Source: Gallionellaceae bacterium (GTDB lineage Bacteria > Pseudomonadota > Gammaproteobacteria > Burkholderiales > Gallionellaceae). From it: a DNA stretch of 17,286 nucleotides. Shown here piece after piece: positions 5,354 through 14,338 of the stretch; within the stretch, counting starts at the first letter, position 1; every line of letters starts with the position of its first letter. The position numbers and the translations under genes are program-made. The stretch spans positions 1 to 17,286 of the forward strand of contig JAKFXW010000224.1 of assembly GCA_021731185.1 (NCBI GenBank). Reading direction: 5' to 3'. The notes beneath the pieces were generated by a model. It was not told the DNA's origin. It saw only the letters and a program-made list of their open reading frames with translations, and made no database searches.

Positions 5354-7810
5354 TTACTTCGCTGACATTCTAGCTGGCAATTGCTCCGGCGAGAAATCAT
5401 CCACCATCACCACTTTGCGACGTAATGCATAATCACGCTCCAACATTTTTGCTTCTTCAGCGTTGATAATTTCTGCTGCGAGCGCTTCGGCAATGCGCGA
5501 TATTTCATCTAGCCCTGTCACTTTGCCATTGCTACCTTTACGTCTAGCGATATCCACCCGCGCTTGTATCGGTTCGCACAACAAGGTACTGATTAATGCT
5601 GCCTCCAGCGCGCCCACGGCCTGGCTCTCATCTTTAGGTATATACATGCCCGCGGTTAAACGATCACGCGGTGCACCCGGATGTTGAATGAGTGCGGCAA
5701 CTTGATGACCCAGCTCATCAGATGGTGGTGACAAACAGCGACCTACCGGAAAAATCAATACGCGCATACAAAATGCAGCAATGCGGCCAGGGAAATTTTT
5801 CAACACGCCATCCAGCGCATCCTGAATTTTGTACAGCGCGTCCTGCATCGCCCAATGCAGCAATGGCAAATCGGCTTCGGGACGGCCATCATCTTCAAAC
5901 CGTTTTAAGGTGGCCGAGCAAAGATATAACAAACTGAGTACATCACCCAATCTAGCCGAAATCTTTTCGCGGCGCTTGAGTGTGCCACCCAACACCAGCA
6001 TGGCAACATCTGCCGCCAACGCAAATGCTGCGGCATAGCGCGTCAGCTGTTGGTAATAGCGTCGGGTCGGTGCTTCGGTCGGGGCAATAATGCCATGCCC
6101 GCCTGTTAACCCATACACCAATGCGCGCGACATGTTGCTCAAGGCAAAGCTGATATGCGCCCGCAAGGCAGCGTCAAAATTCAAGATTGCGCGCTGTTTG
6201 TCGCTGTCATGCGCAGCATGAATTTCTTTCAGCACATATGGATGAGAACGAATCGCGCCCTGCCCGAAAATCAACATGCTGCGCGTCAAAATATTCGCGC
6301 CCTCAACCGTGATACCGATTGGATTTTGTTGATACGCACGTCCCAAATAATTGTTCGGCCCCAGACAAATACCCTTACCACCATGCACGTCCATTGCGTC
6401 GTTGGTGACGGCACGCGCACGCTCGGTGCAGTGGTATTTTACGATGGCAGAAATCACCGAGGGCTTCTCCCCCATATCCAGCGCGGTTAATGTAAGCATA
6501 CGCGCCGCATCGATCATATAAGCATTACCGCCAATACGCGCCAACGCTTCTTCCACGCCTTCAAATTTTCCAATCGGCAATTTAAATTGTTTACGCACGC
6601 GGCTGTAAGCGCCGCTGGTGCGCACCGCCAGCTTCACCCCGCCCGTCGCACTGGCCGGCAATGAAATGGAACGTCCTGCCGCCAGACATTCCATCAGCAT
6701 GCGCCATCCCTGACCAATATACGCTGTGCCACCAATAATATATTCCATCGGGATGAATACTGCATTACCCTGCGTCGGGCCGTTTTGGAAAGCAGAGTTG
6801 AGCGGGAAATGTCTACGCCCCACTTGTACACCGGGCGTATTAGTCGGAATCAAGGCCAGCGTAATGCCGCGCTCTGATTCGCTGCCAAGCAGGTGCTCGG
6901 GATCATACAGCTTAAAAGCCAAACCCAGCAGCGTCGCCACCGGGGCAAGCGTGATGTAACGTTTCTCCCAAGTGATGCGTACACCCAACACATTTTTCTG
7001 GCCGTTAAAATCGCCATAACCGACGATGCCATAGTCTGGAATAGAGCCTGCATCCGATCCTGCAAACGGGCCAGTCAAGGCAAAGCACGGCACTTCTTTA
7101 CCGCGTGCCAGGCCGCGCAGATATTTATCTTTCTGCTCAGGCGTGCCGTAGTGCAGCAATAATTCAGCTGGACCCAAGGAGTTTGGCACCATCACCGTCA
7201 CCGCTGCGGTCACGCTACGCGAGGCCAGCTTAGCCACCACCGAAGAATGCGCCAGCGCGGAAAACCCCAAGCCATCGTATTCTTTCGGAATAATCATGCC
7301 GAAAAAACCTTTGTCCTTGATGTATTGCCACGCCTCAGGTGACAAATCCTGCCGCACATGGGTAATGTCCCAATCGTCCAGCATCGCGCACAGCGTTTCT
7401 ACTTCGTTATCCAGAAAGGATTGTTCTGCCGGACTCAGCGTAGATTTTGGATAAGCCAATAACTTCGCCCAATCAGGCTGACCGCTGAATAGCTCGCCAT
7501 CCCACCACACCGTGCCTGCATCCAGCGCCTCTTGCTCGGTTTGCGAGACCTGCGGCATGATTTTGCGAAAAATATTCAGTATAAAACGACTCACCAGCAT
7601 GCGCCGCAACACTGGAATGCCCAGCACAGCTATCACTAAAAACAGTAGCGGCAGTATGACAGTAAATAATTCGACGGACAGCCTGTATTCAATCGCAATA
7701 AGCGGGACGAATACGATGAGTGCCAGCAGCCATCCCCAGACTGATGCTCGGAAAAATGCCAGCAATATTACCGTCGCCAACACTGCCAAGAGAATGAAGA
7801 TTATGGTCAA
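5354..7810 (-). CDS. fadE: Acyl-CoA dehydrogenase, FadE family
   Basis: 818 residues, close to E. coli FadE (814). It catalyses the first, FAD-dependent dehydrogenation of acyl-CoA in beta-oxidation. The N-terminus (about residues 3-70) has two or three hydrophobic segments suggesting membrane attachment. The dehydrogenase domains follow: GFFGMIIPKEYDGLGFSALAHSS, CFALTGPFAGSDAGS, and VEGANILTRSMLIFGQGAIRSHPYV, all typical of FadE rather than the short acyl-CoA dehydrogenases. A FadE-specific C-terminal extension runs to the end. The start is TTG at 7808-7810, chosen because a strong AAGGAG sits eight bases upstream (7819-7824) and the membrane segment begins right after it. It is first in a leftward unit with the acyl-CoA synthetase 23 bp downstream. 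Electron acceptor and regulator cannot be seen from here. Confidence 0.96.
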   Translation of the reverse strand: MTIIFILLAVLATVILLAFFRASVWGWLLALIVFVPLIAIEYRLSVELFTVILPLLFLVIAVLGIPVLRRMLVSRFILNIFRKIMPQVSQTEQEALDAGTVWWDGELFSGQPDWAKLLAYPKSTLSPAEQSFLDNEVETLCAMLDDWDITHVRQDLSPEAWQYIKDKGFFGMIIPKEYDGLGFSALAHSSVVAKLASRSVTAAVTVMVPNSLGPAELLLHYGTPEQKDKYLRGLARGKEVPCFALTGPFAGSDAGSIPDYGIVGYGDFNGQKNVLGVRITWEKRYITLAPVATLLGLAFKLYDPEHLLGSESERGITLALIPTNTPGVQVGRRHFPLNSAFQNGPTQGNAVFIPMEYIIGGTAYIGQGWRMLMECLAAGRSISLPASATGGVKLAVRTSGAYSRVRKQFKLPIGKFEGVEEALARIGGNAYMIDAARMLTLTALDMGEKPSVISAIVKYHCTERARAVTNDAMDVHGGKGICLGPNNYLGRAYQQNPIGITVEGANILTRSMLIFGQGAIRSHPYVLKEIHAAHDSDKQRAILNFDAALRAHISFALSNMSRALVYGLTGGHGIIAPTEAPTRRYYQQLTRYAAAFALAADVAMLVLGGTLKRREKISARLGDVLSLLYLCSATLKRFEDDGRPEADLPLLHWAMQDALYKIQDALDGVLKNFPGRIAAFCMRVLIFPVGRCLSPPSDELGHQVAALIQHPGAPRDRLTAGMYIPKDESQAVGALEAALISTLLCEPIQARVDIARRKGSNGKVTGLDEISRIAEALAAEIINAEEAKMLERDYALRRKVVMVDDFSPEQLPARMSAK

Positions 7811-7818
7811 GTCTGTTG

Positions 7819-7824
7819 CTCCTT
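7819..7824 (-). promoter_or_regulatory. Ribosome binding site that fixes the TTG start of fadE
   Basis: AAGGAG on the minus strand, eight bases upstream of TTG at 7808-7810. This spacing is close to ideal and is the main reason for accepting the rare start codon. Confidence 0.7.
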
Positions 7825-7975
7825 ATTAAGTAGGGAGTACCTAAGTTTGATTGCCTATGAACAAATTTCTGTGCCAGAAAATGCAGTGTACAGCAAGATT
7901 TAATGACTCGAAGTATGAACCAGCCTGCTCAATATATCTACCCGATGCATCATTCCAAGGCCAACACGAGCCTGA

Positions 7976-8027
7976 ATTGTCCCGCATCCCACATCCCACA
8001 AGGGGACAATGAGGGGACAATGTATTT
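7976..8027 (+). repeat. Composite GGGGACAATG repeat cluster between fadE and radA
   Basis: It contains ATTGTCCC (7976-7983), two CATCCCA words, a 17/18 copy of the 18-bp unit (TCCCACAAGGGGACAATG, 7994-8011) and directly after it the variant AGGGGACAATGTATTT (8012-8027). ATTGTCCC at 7976-7983 can pair perfectly with GGGACAAT at 8003-8010, an 8-bp stem with a 19-base loop. The block begins 11 bp beyond the radA stop codon (8038-8040), so in the radA transcript it would fold just after the coding region. It could act as a transcript-end or stabilising hairpin as REP elements do, but there is no T tract. Confidence 0.75.
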
Positions 8028-8037
8028 CAGCCCCTAT

Positions 8038-9423
8038 TTAACGAATCTTGTCCACGGCTTCTTCCACTCGTTCTACCGCAATCACTTCCATACCTGAAAT
8101 TTTTTGCTTGGGCTTGTTCGCTTTGGGAATAATCGCCAGCGTGAATCCCAACTTGGCGGCTTCACGCAATCTTTCCTGCCCGCGCTGCACTGGGCGCACT
8201 TCACCTGCCAGCCCGACTTCCCCAAACACGATCATTTTTTCTGGCAATGGTTTGTTTCGCAGCGATGACACAATCGCCAACAGCACTGGTAAATCTGCGC
8301 CCGGTTCAGTAATTTTCACGCCACCCACGGCATTGATAAACACGTCTTGATCGAAGCAGGCGATACCCGCATGGCGATGCAACACCGCTAACAACATGGC
8401 CAAACGATTTTGCTCCAATCCCAAAGTCAGCCTGCGCGGCATGGGCGAATGCGACTCATCCAACAGTGCTTGAATCTCCACCAGCAAAGGCCGCGTGCCT
8501 TCTTGCGTGACCATCACACACGAGCCAGCCACTTGCGCACCGTGTTGCGATAAAAACAGCGCGGATGGATTGCTCACTTCACGCAAGCCTTTTTCAGTCA
8601 TGGCAAACACGCCCAATTCATTCACTGCACCGAATCGATTTTTGAACGCACGGATCATGCGAAAACTGGAATGCGTGTCGCCTTCAAAATACAACACCGT
8701 GTCTACGATGTGCTCCAGCACTCGCGGTCCCGCTAATGTCCCTTCTTTGGTCACGTGCCCAACTAGGATCATGGTGGTAGCGGTACTTTTCGCTAGCCTT
8801 GTTAATTGCGCTGCACACTCGCGCACCTGCGCCACCGAGCCGGGAGCTGAAGTCAGCTGCTCGGAATACACGGTTTGTATGGAATCGATCACCACCACCG
8901 CAGGCTTTTCCTGCGCAATGACCGCTTGAATTTTATCTAATTGAATTTCGGCGAGGAGATGCAAAGAATGTGTGGCAAGGCTGGCAACGTCCAGTGCCAA
9001 TCGTTTAGCGCGCAGCGCGATTTGTTGCACCGATTCTTCACCGCTCACATACAACACTTTTTTATGCGTAGCCCGATCTGTATTGGATGCGAGATGTGCC
9101 AACGCCTGCAGCAACAAGGTAGATTTACCAATGCCGGGATCACCGCCTATCAGCACCACACCACCGCTCACCAGACCGCCACCCAGCACCCGATCAAATT
9201 CAACGATGCCAGTGGGTATGCGCGGAATATCAATCGCATCTACCTCGGCCAGCGTCTGCACTTTGCTGGTTGCGGTCAGCGCGCTATAACGATGCTTGCC
9301 CGCATTTTCCGCCACGCTTTCTACCAGCGTATTCCACGCCTGACAATGCGGGCACTGCCCCTGCCACTTGACCACTTGCCCACCGCACTCGGTGCAGGAA
9401 TAAATTGTTTTTGCTGTTGCCAT
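8038..9423 (-). CDS. radA: DNA repair/recombination protein RadA
   Basis: 461 residues, full length for RadA (Sms). It is a RecA-like ATPase that drives branch migration during recombinational repair in the cytoplasm. An N-terminal four-cysteine zinc finger is seen at C10, C13, C24 and C27. The Walker A loop GGDPGIGKST (93-102), Walker B VVVID (176-180) and the RadA-specific KNRFG motif (261-265) follow. The C-terminal part is the Lon-like domain (EPGADLPVLLAIVSS, GEVGLAGEVRPV). The ATG start overlaps the trhO stop as TAATG, so translation is probably coupled to trhO. All key residues are present. Confidence 0.98.
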   Translation of the reverse strand: MATAKTIYSCTECGGQVVKWQGQCPHCQAWNTLVESVAENAGKHRYSALTATSKVQTLAEVDAIDIPRIPTGIVEFDRVLGGGLVSGGVVLIGGDPGIGKSTLLLQALAHLASNTDRATHKKVLYVSGEESVQQIALRAKRLALDVASLATHSLHLLAEIQLDKIQAVIAQEKPAVVVIDSIQTVYSEQLTSAPGSVAQVRECAAQLTRLAKSTATTMILVGHVTKEGTLAGPRVLEHIVDTVLYFEGDTHSSFRMIRAFKNRFGAVNELGVFAMTEKGLREVSNPSALFLSQHGAQVAGSCVMVTQEGTRPLLVEIQALLDESHSPMPRRLTLGLEQNRLAMLLAVLHRHAGIACFDQDVFINAVGGVKITEPGADLPVLLAIVSSLRNKPLPEKMIVFGEVGLAGEVRPVQRGQERLREAAKLGFTLAIIPKANKPKQKISGMEVIAVERVEEAVDKIR

Positions 9424-10391
9424 TATTGAAGAGTTTTCGTTGATACAACCTCTTGCTGGCTGCGTAGCTTCTGCTGCTCAAGCGGCACACCAATGTGTTC
9501 CTGTCCGCGCTGATGTGCCAGTGCTACTTGCTTCTGTCGCTCGGCCACGCGCGCGCGCGTTTTCTCAGGCAGCGAATCAAAACAATAACGGCAAGATAAT
9601 CCATCCTGATAAGTCGGCAAAGCTTTATCCTCCTGCGACACAGGATGGCGACAAGCATAGCACTGCTCGTGCGTACCCAGGGCCAAGCCCTGCCCCACTG
9701 CGATGCGTTGATCGAACACAAAACACTCACCCTGCCACTTGCTCTGCTCGGCAGGCACGGTTTCCAGATATTTCAAAATGCCGCCCTGCAAGTGATACAC
9801 CTCCTCGAAGCCCTGCTCCAACATATATGAGCTGGCTTTTTCGCAGCGTATCCCGCCCGTGCAAAACATCGCGATTTTTTTATGTTTAGCGGGATCAAGA
9901 TTATTTTTGACATAAGCGGGAAACTGGCGAAACGTGATGGTGTGCGGATTAAGCGCGCCCTGAAACGTGCCGATGTCATATTCATAGCCATTGCGTGTAT
10001 CAATCAACACCACTTCAGGATCAGCGATTAGCGCATTCCAATTTTCTGGTGCGACATAAGTACCGACCTTTTTATTAGGATCAACACCTGCCACACCCAG
10101 TGTAACGATTTCTTTTTTCAAGCGCACTTTCATGCGATCAAAAGGCGGCGTATTAGCAAAGGATTCCTTATGCTCCATATCCGCCAGCCGCGCATCGGCT
10201 CGTAAAAAAACCAGCAGCGCATCAATCCCGGCACGCGAGCCTGCCACCGTGCCATTGATGCCCTCGGCAGCCAGCAAAATCGTACCGTTAATTTTTTGAG
10301 CGATGCAAAAATCCTGCAAGCGCAGCTGCATCTCGCGATAATCCGTCATCTCGGCAAATTTGTATAAAGCTGCGACCACTATGTTCGACAT
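9423..10391 (-). CDS. trhO: tRNA uridine(34) hydroxylase TrhO (rhodanese family, YceA)
   Basis: 322 residues. TrhO carries out oxygen-dependent hydroxylation of uridine 34 in certain tRNAs, the first step toward 5-carboxymethoxyuridine-type wobble bases. An N-terminal ferredoxin-like fold domain (INGTILLAAEGINGTVAG) is followed by the rhodanese domain with DTRNGYEYDIGTF (131-143) and the active-site loop CTGGIRC starting at C177. The C-terminal part has CYAC (244-247) and CRYC (267-270), a likely metal site seen in the family. The ATG has a weak GGA-type ribosome site about nine bases upstream. It overlaps radA by one base (TAATG), making a two-gene unit that runs away from the solute-binding protein gene. 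Confidence 0.95.
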   Translation of the reverse strand: MSNIVVAALYKFAEMTDYREMQLRLQDFCIAQKINGTILLAAEGINGTVAGSRAGIDALLVFLRADARLADMEHKESFANTPPFDRMKVRLKKEIVTLGVAGVDPNKKVGTYVAPENWNALIADPEVVLIDTRNGYEYDIGTFQGALNPHTITFRQFPAYVKNNLDPAKHKKIAMFCTGGIRCEKASSYMLEQGFEEVYHLQGGILKYLETVPAEQSKWQGECFVFDQRIAVGQGLALGTHEQCYACRHPVSQEDKALPTYQDGLSCRYCFDSLPEKTRARVAERQKQVALAHQRGQEHIGVPLEQQKLRSQQEVVSTKTLQ

Positions 10392-10423
10392 AATTTTTCC
10401 ATTAGTATCTTTAAACTGCTTGG

Positions 10424-10452
10424 ATTTTACACTGTGGCAAATAAGGTTGGAA
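10424..10452 (-). promoter_or_regulatory. Possible promoter of the trhO-radA unit
   Basis: On the minus strand TTCCAA (complement of 10447-10452) is followed after 17 bases by TAAAAT (complement of 10424-10429). The -10 is good and the -35 poor. It lies about 33-60 bases upstream of the trhO start. Sequence match only. Confidence 0.3.
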
Positions 10453-10479
10453 TTTTATGGCGCAGGCATGACAGAGCCG

Positions 10480-10507
10480 AGAAATTATTGAGCAGAAATT
10501 ATTGAGC
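10480..10507 (+). repeat. Perfect 14-bp tandem repeat between trhO and the solute-binding protein gene
   Basis: AGAAATTATTGAGC occurs twice head to tail (10480-10493 and 10494-10507). It sits in the divergent intergenic region, about 55 bases upstream of the plus-strand gene start and just outside the possible trhO promoter. It could be an operator or a simple slippage duplication. Confidence 0.75.
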
Positions 10508-10560
10508 TTGCCGAAAGACCTTGTCTCTGAAACAATGCTGCGCAGAAGGGCGGTAACCCA

Positions 10561-11559
10561 ATGAAAAGTTATATTGCTTTTTTCAGCACCATGCTGGCCT
10601 TGTGGATTACCTTGTCCGCGCCCACTCATGCCGAAACCATCGTGATGGCGGTTCCCGGGCCGGGTAACATGGCTTTCTTACCAGTCTATCTCGCCAAAGC
10701 CATCGGAGCCGACCATGACGAAGGGCTGAAGCTCAAGCTGCGCTATTTTAACGGCGGTCCCTTAGCCATGCGCGACTTGATGACCAACAACAGCGATTTC
10801 GTGGTGATCGGCCTGCCCGCCATTGCTTCAGCCCGCGCTGATGGTGTGCCCGTAGTCGCCTTTGGCCAACTCAGTGAGTCGGCGATGTTCGTATTGCTGT
10901 TACGAGCCAGTCTCAAAAATCAAGTAACTTCCATCGCACAACTCAATGGCCGACGCATAGGAATCCCCGTCGGCACAAGTACGCAACGCACTACCGGACA
11001 AATGATCGCTGAATATCTCCTCGGTCGCGCAGGACTCAAGCCCCTCGACAATTCGTTCATTTCGACGGGGCTAAATCGCGAATCGCAGAGTGCAGCGCTA
11101 TCCAGCGGCACCGTGGATGCCTTGATGGGGGATGAGCCATTCGCTTCTGAACTGGTCGCCGAAGGGGCGGCTGTCATACTGGCGGATCTGTACCCACCCA
11201 ATCACAGCAAACACTTGCTCGGCGGCTCTATTGTGCGCGCCGCTTTGGCCACCCGTGAAAGCGTCTATACGCAACATCCGGAAACGGTGAAAAAAGTTCA
11301 GCGCATGTTTAATCGTACTCTGGAATGGCTATCCAAGCATTCCAACCAGGAGGTCGCTGATAAACTCGTCGGTCAGCCCGGCTTTGATGTGGCCAAAACC
11401 AAACAACTGGTCGGCATTCTGAAACGCAGCCAAGGTATGTTCCCGAATCGGCTCGCGTGGAATGCGCAAGCTGTGGCAACGACCGAAACTTTTTTCCATC
11501 GCATGGCTGCCAATCCGGCGGAAGCGGATTTGTCCTTTGCCGTTTTTATACGTGACTAG
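10561..11559 (+). CDS. Secreted NitT/TauT-type solute-binding protein (NMT1/SsuA-like), orphan
   Basis: 332 residues with a clear signal peptide, cleaved most likely after THA at residue 24, so the mature protein is periplasmic. The fold is that of periplasmic binding proteins of the nitrate/taurine/thiamine-precursor group: an initial strand ETIVMAVPGPGNMAFLPVYLAKAIG, NSDFVVIGLPAIASA, a second-lobe entry LNGRRIGIPVGTSTQRTTGQM and GTVDALMGDEPFASELV. The ATG start is placed just before the signal peptide, with AAGG/GGCGG upstream. No permease or ATPase gene accompanies it. The next gene, 37 bp on, is a membrane GGDEF-EAL sensor, so it may present a ligand to that sensor rather than to a transporter. 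The ligand cannot be predicted. Confidence 0.85.
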   Translation: MKSYIAFFSTMLALWITLSAPTHAETIVMAVPGPGNMAFLPVYLAKAIGADHDEGLKLKLRYFNGGPLAMRDLMTNNSDFVVIGLPAIASARADGVPVVAFGQLSESAMFVLLLRASLKNQVTSIAQLNGRRIGIPVGTSTQRTTGQMIAEYLLGRAGLKPLDNSFISTGLNRESQSAALSSGTVDALMGDEPFASELVAEGAAVILADLYPPNHSKHLLGGSIVRAALATRESVYTQHPETVKKVQRMFNRTLEWLSKHSNQEVADKLVGQPGFDVAKTKQLVGILKRSQGMFPNRLAWNAQAVATTETFFHRMAANPAEADLSFAVFIRD

Positions 11560-11596
11560 TGTCGCGAATCGGAAATAACCCGGGAAACAAGCCCTA

Positions 11597-14338
11597 TTGA
11601 AATCCAATCCCAGCATAACAAACAAAATCACTCTGCAGCGGATATTCACCGGTCGGCTGTTGCTATTACTGGGTTCGTTCTCGGTGGTGATGAGTACGAT
11701 CATCGTGCTGGCTTATCTGCATCAAACCGACAAATTCAACCGTGCGGAACTTTCCGGTACGTTGTCCCACTTGAAGCCGCGCATCAAGGATCAGGAATTA
11801 AACTGGGCGGTAGGGAGCGAAAATATGCTCGATGTCATCGAGTGGGCTGGCTTGATGAGTCTGCGCGAACCGCAGCGCAACGCAAAATTACAGGCATTTT
11901 TTACCGCCCAGGGAAAAAGCGCGGGATTTCAAGGTGTCGCCATCGCCGATGCTGCCAACGGGCAGTTGTTATTCGAATATTGGCACAACTCCGATCAACC
12001 GGATTTAACGTCCGCACTGGATTTAACGATCGCCTTGGCGGAACACAACCACCTCTGGTATGACAATCAACACGCCACCCTCTACACGAAAATACATATT
12101 TCAACTGCCGCTCTCGGCAAAAATTTGAATATTTTCTTTTTCTGGGAATGGGATAGCGCCATGCTCAGCCAAATAAACTCTGCTGGCAACAGCATATATA
12201 TCATGCTGGGCAACCAGCCATTGCTGAGTTCCGCAGGAAGCCTGGCAATGGAAACTGCACAGCCCCCCAGTGGCGGATATACCGAACGAACCCTAGATGG
12301 CTTCACATATCTTGAAGACAGCATCACGCTGAAAGAAGTGCCGATCCCTGATGGCCGTCGTGTGCCATTAAAACTGGTGCTACGCACCCCTGTCGAAAAT
12401 GTCTTGCCCATACCATTGGTGCTGGTAGCGTCCATCGGCATCACGCTGTTGTTTGGTTTTATACTATTCATGATCTTTGGCCGATGGCTGAGGCGGCTTG
12501 GGGCAAGGCTGGATGCATTGACCAATGCAGCCCTGCACTTTCAACAAGAACCTGCAAACGGGATAACAGCAGCGACCAACCGCCTGCTACAGCTTGGCGA
12601 TGCTGGTAAACACGATCAGATCAGCGTGGTCGCACAAGCGTTGTCTACCTTGATGGCCAGTGCCGCACAACGCGACGAAGAACAACGCGGATTTTTGCAA
12701 ACGCTGGATTTATTGCAGGATGCGGTAATCGAAATCTCCACTGATGGCCGCTTGCTGCGCGCCACTGAGGCATGGCAAATCATGACTGGCATGGAAGACC
12801 TTGCTTCTTGCACAATTTCCAAGTGCGTGCATCCGGCGGATAGTGCCGCGTTGATGGAACAACTCCGCGCGCTGATATATGACCAGAAGGAGCAAGTCAG
12901 CATCCGGTTCCGAATGCAGCACCAGCGCGATTCCAATTCACATTGCTGGGTTGAAGGACGCTTTGCCGCCGTTAGGCATAACAACATAGTCACGAGCATA
13001 CGCGGCGTGGTGAGAGACATCAGCAACACTTACCTTCAGGAGCGCCAGATCCGCCACATGGCACTGCACGACGCGCTGACCGATCTGCCCAATCGCGTGC
13101 TGCTGGAAGACCGGATGGAAGGAGCAATCAACCGTGCAGCACGCAGCAGCAATCGCGTGGCTTTGGGGTTCATCGATCTCGATCACTTCAAGCAGGTGAA
13201 CGATAACTTCGGCCACAAAATCGGTGATCGTCTGCTCAAGGAAGTCACACAAAGACTGCAAACGGCATTGCGCGGCACGGATACCCTGTCGCGCTGGGGC
13301 GGCGATGAATTTGTGGTGTTGTGTCCAGATATGAACAGTCTGGAAGATGCGAGGGATCTCACGCGAAAGCTGTCTCTGCTGACACGCGAACATATCACCA
13401 TCGATGGCACGGATTTCCCGTTCACCTTCAGCGCAGGTTTTGCGGTGTATCCAGATGATGCGGGCAACAGTGAAATGTTGTTGGCTCAGGCGGATCGCGC
13501 CATGTTTTTTGCCAAGGCGCAAGGGCGCAACAACATCCAGTTCTTCAACGCCATCGCCGGAAAAGAAACGGGGCGGCAATCATTCTATATCCAAAGCCGC
13601 CTGGTACAAGCCGTGAATAGCGGTCATATCCAGTGCTGGCTGCAACCGATCATGTCAGCGCAAACTGGTAAAGTGGTCGGGATGGAGGCATTGGCGCGCT
13701 GGCATGAACCCGAGCAAGGCTGGATACCTCCATCGGTGTTCATCCCGATGGCGGAAAGCCTGGGGTTGATCGACAAAGTCGGGCAATCGGTTTGGCAGCA
13801 CGCCTTGCAGGCACTGACCTTGTTGCCGAACCATCTTCGTTTATCGGTGAACCTTTCCAAGCGGCAACTGTTTTCAAGCACCATCGTCCAGCAACTTTGC
13901 GATGACGTAGCTCGCGCCAACATCGAACCGGGCCGCATCATGCTGGAGATCACCGAAAGCATCGCGCTTTCCGATGTCGCATACGCACGCGAACGAATCG
14001 TTGAGCTGGATGCCAAGGGCTTTGGTGTCTCCATCGACGATTTCGGCGTGGGTTATTCATCGCTGTCACAACTGCATGAGATCCCCGCAGACGAAATTAA
14101 ACTGGATATATCGTTCATCAAGCGTATTCATGTCAAAAGCGGATTCAGCATGGCAACCGCGATCATCTCCATCGCCAAGTCGCTGAATCTGGAATGTGTC
14201 GCGGAAGGGGTAGAAGATGCAATAACTGCCGAATTACTGCGCAATATGGGCGTGGAAATGTTGCAGGGCTATCACTTTGCACACCCCATGCCGATCGATG
14301 ACTATCTGGCTTGGCTGGAGGCACGCATTAACGAATAG
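11597..14338 (+). CDS. Periplasmic-sensing PAS-GGDEF-EAL c-di-GMP turnover protein
   Basis: 913 residues. One membrane segment at about 20-41, a periplasmic region of about 230 residues with no recognised domain, a second membrane segment at about 272-297, a HAMP-like stretch, a PAS domain (about 370-480), GGDEF (signature GGDEF at 568-572) and EAL (EAL at 697-699). Cyclase signature WGGDEF and phosphodiesterase landmarks LEITES, DDFGVGYSS, LDISF, AEGVED and QGYHF are all intact, so both activities are possible. The start is TTG at 11597-11599: an in-frame stop lies seven codons upstream and no ATG occurs before the first membrane segment, but the ribosome site is weak. It follows the solute-binding protein gene by 37 bp, and its large periplasmic domain is a reasonable docking site for that protein. 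Confidence 0.93.
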   Translation: MKSNPSITNKITLQRIFTGRLLLLLGSFSVVMSTIIVLAYLHQTDKFNRAELSGTLSHLKPRIKDQELNWAVGSENMLDVIEWAGLMSLREPQRNAKLQAFFTAQGKSAGFQGVAIADAANGQLLFEYWHNSDQPDLTSALDLTIALAEHNHLWYDNQHATLYTKIHISTAALGKNLNIFFFWEWDSAMLSQINSAGNSIYIMLGNQPLLSSAGSLAMETAQPPSGGYTERTLDGFTYLEDSITLKEVPIPDGRRVPLKLVLRTPVENVLPIPLVLVASIGITLLFGFILFMIFGRWLRRLGARLDALTNAALHFQQEPANGITAATNRLLQLGDAGKHDQISVVAQALSTLMASAAQRDEEQRGFLQTLDLLQDAVIEISTDGRLLRATEAWQIMTGMEDLASCTISKCVHPADSAALMEQLRALIYDQKEQVSIRFRMQHQRDSNSHCWVEGRFAAVRHNNIVTSIRGVVRDISNTYLQERQIRHMALHDALTDLPNRVLLEDRMEGAINRAARSSNRVALGFIDLDHFKQVNDNFGHKIGDRLLKEVTQRLQTALRGTDTLSRWGGDEFVVLCPDMNSLEDARDLTRKLSLLTREHITIDGTDFPFTFSAGFAVYPDDAGNSEMLLAQADRAMFFAKAQGRNNIQFFNAIAGKETGRQSFYIQSRLVQAVNSGHIQCWLQPIMSAQTGKVVGMEALARWHEPEQGWIPPSVFIPMAESLGLIDKVGQSVWQHALQALTLLPNHLRLSVNLSKRQLFSSTIVQQLCDDVARANIEPGRIMLEITESIALSDVAYARERIVELDAKGFGVSIDDFGVGYSSLSQLHEIPADEIKLDISFIKRIHVKSGFSMATAIISIAKSLNLECVAEGVEDAITAELLRNMGVEMLQGYHFAHPMPIDDYLAWLEARINE

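Noticed and set aside
1743..8027. GGGGACAATG motif as a transcription-factor operator
   Set aside because: Most copies are inside coding regions, in both orientations, and one is shown to be a discrete 18-bp addition to a MITE, which fits a dispersed repeat better.
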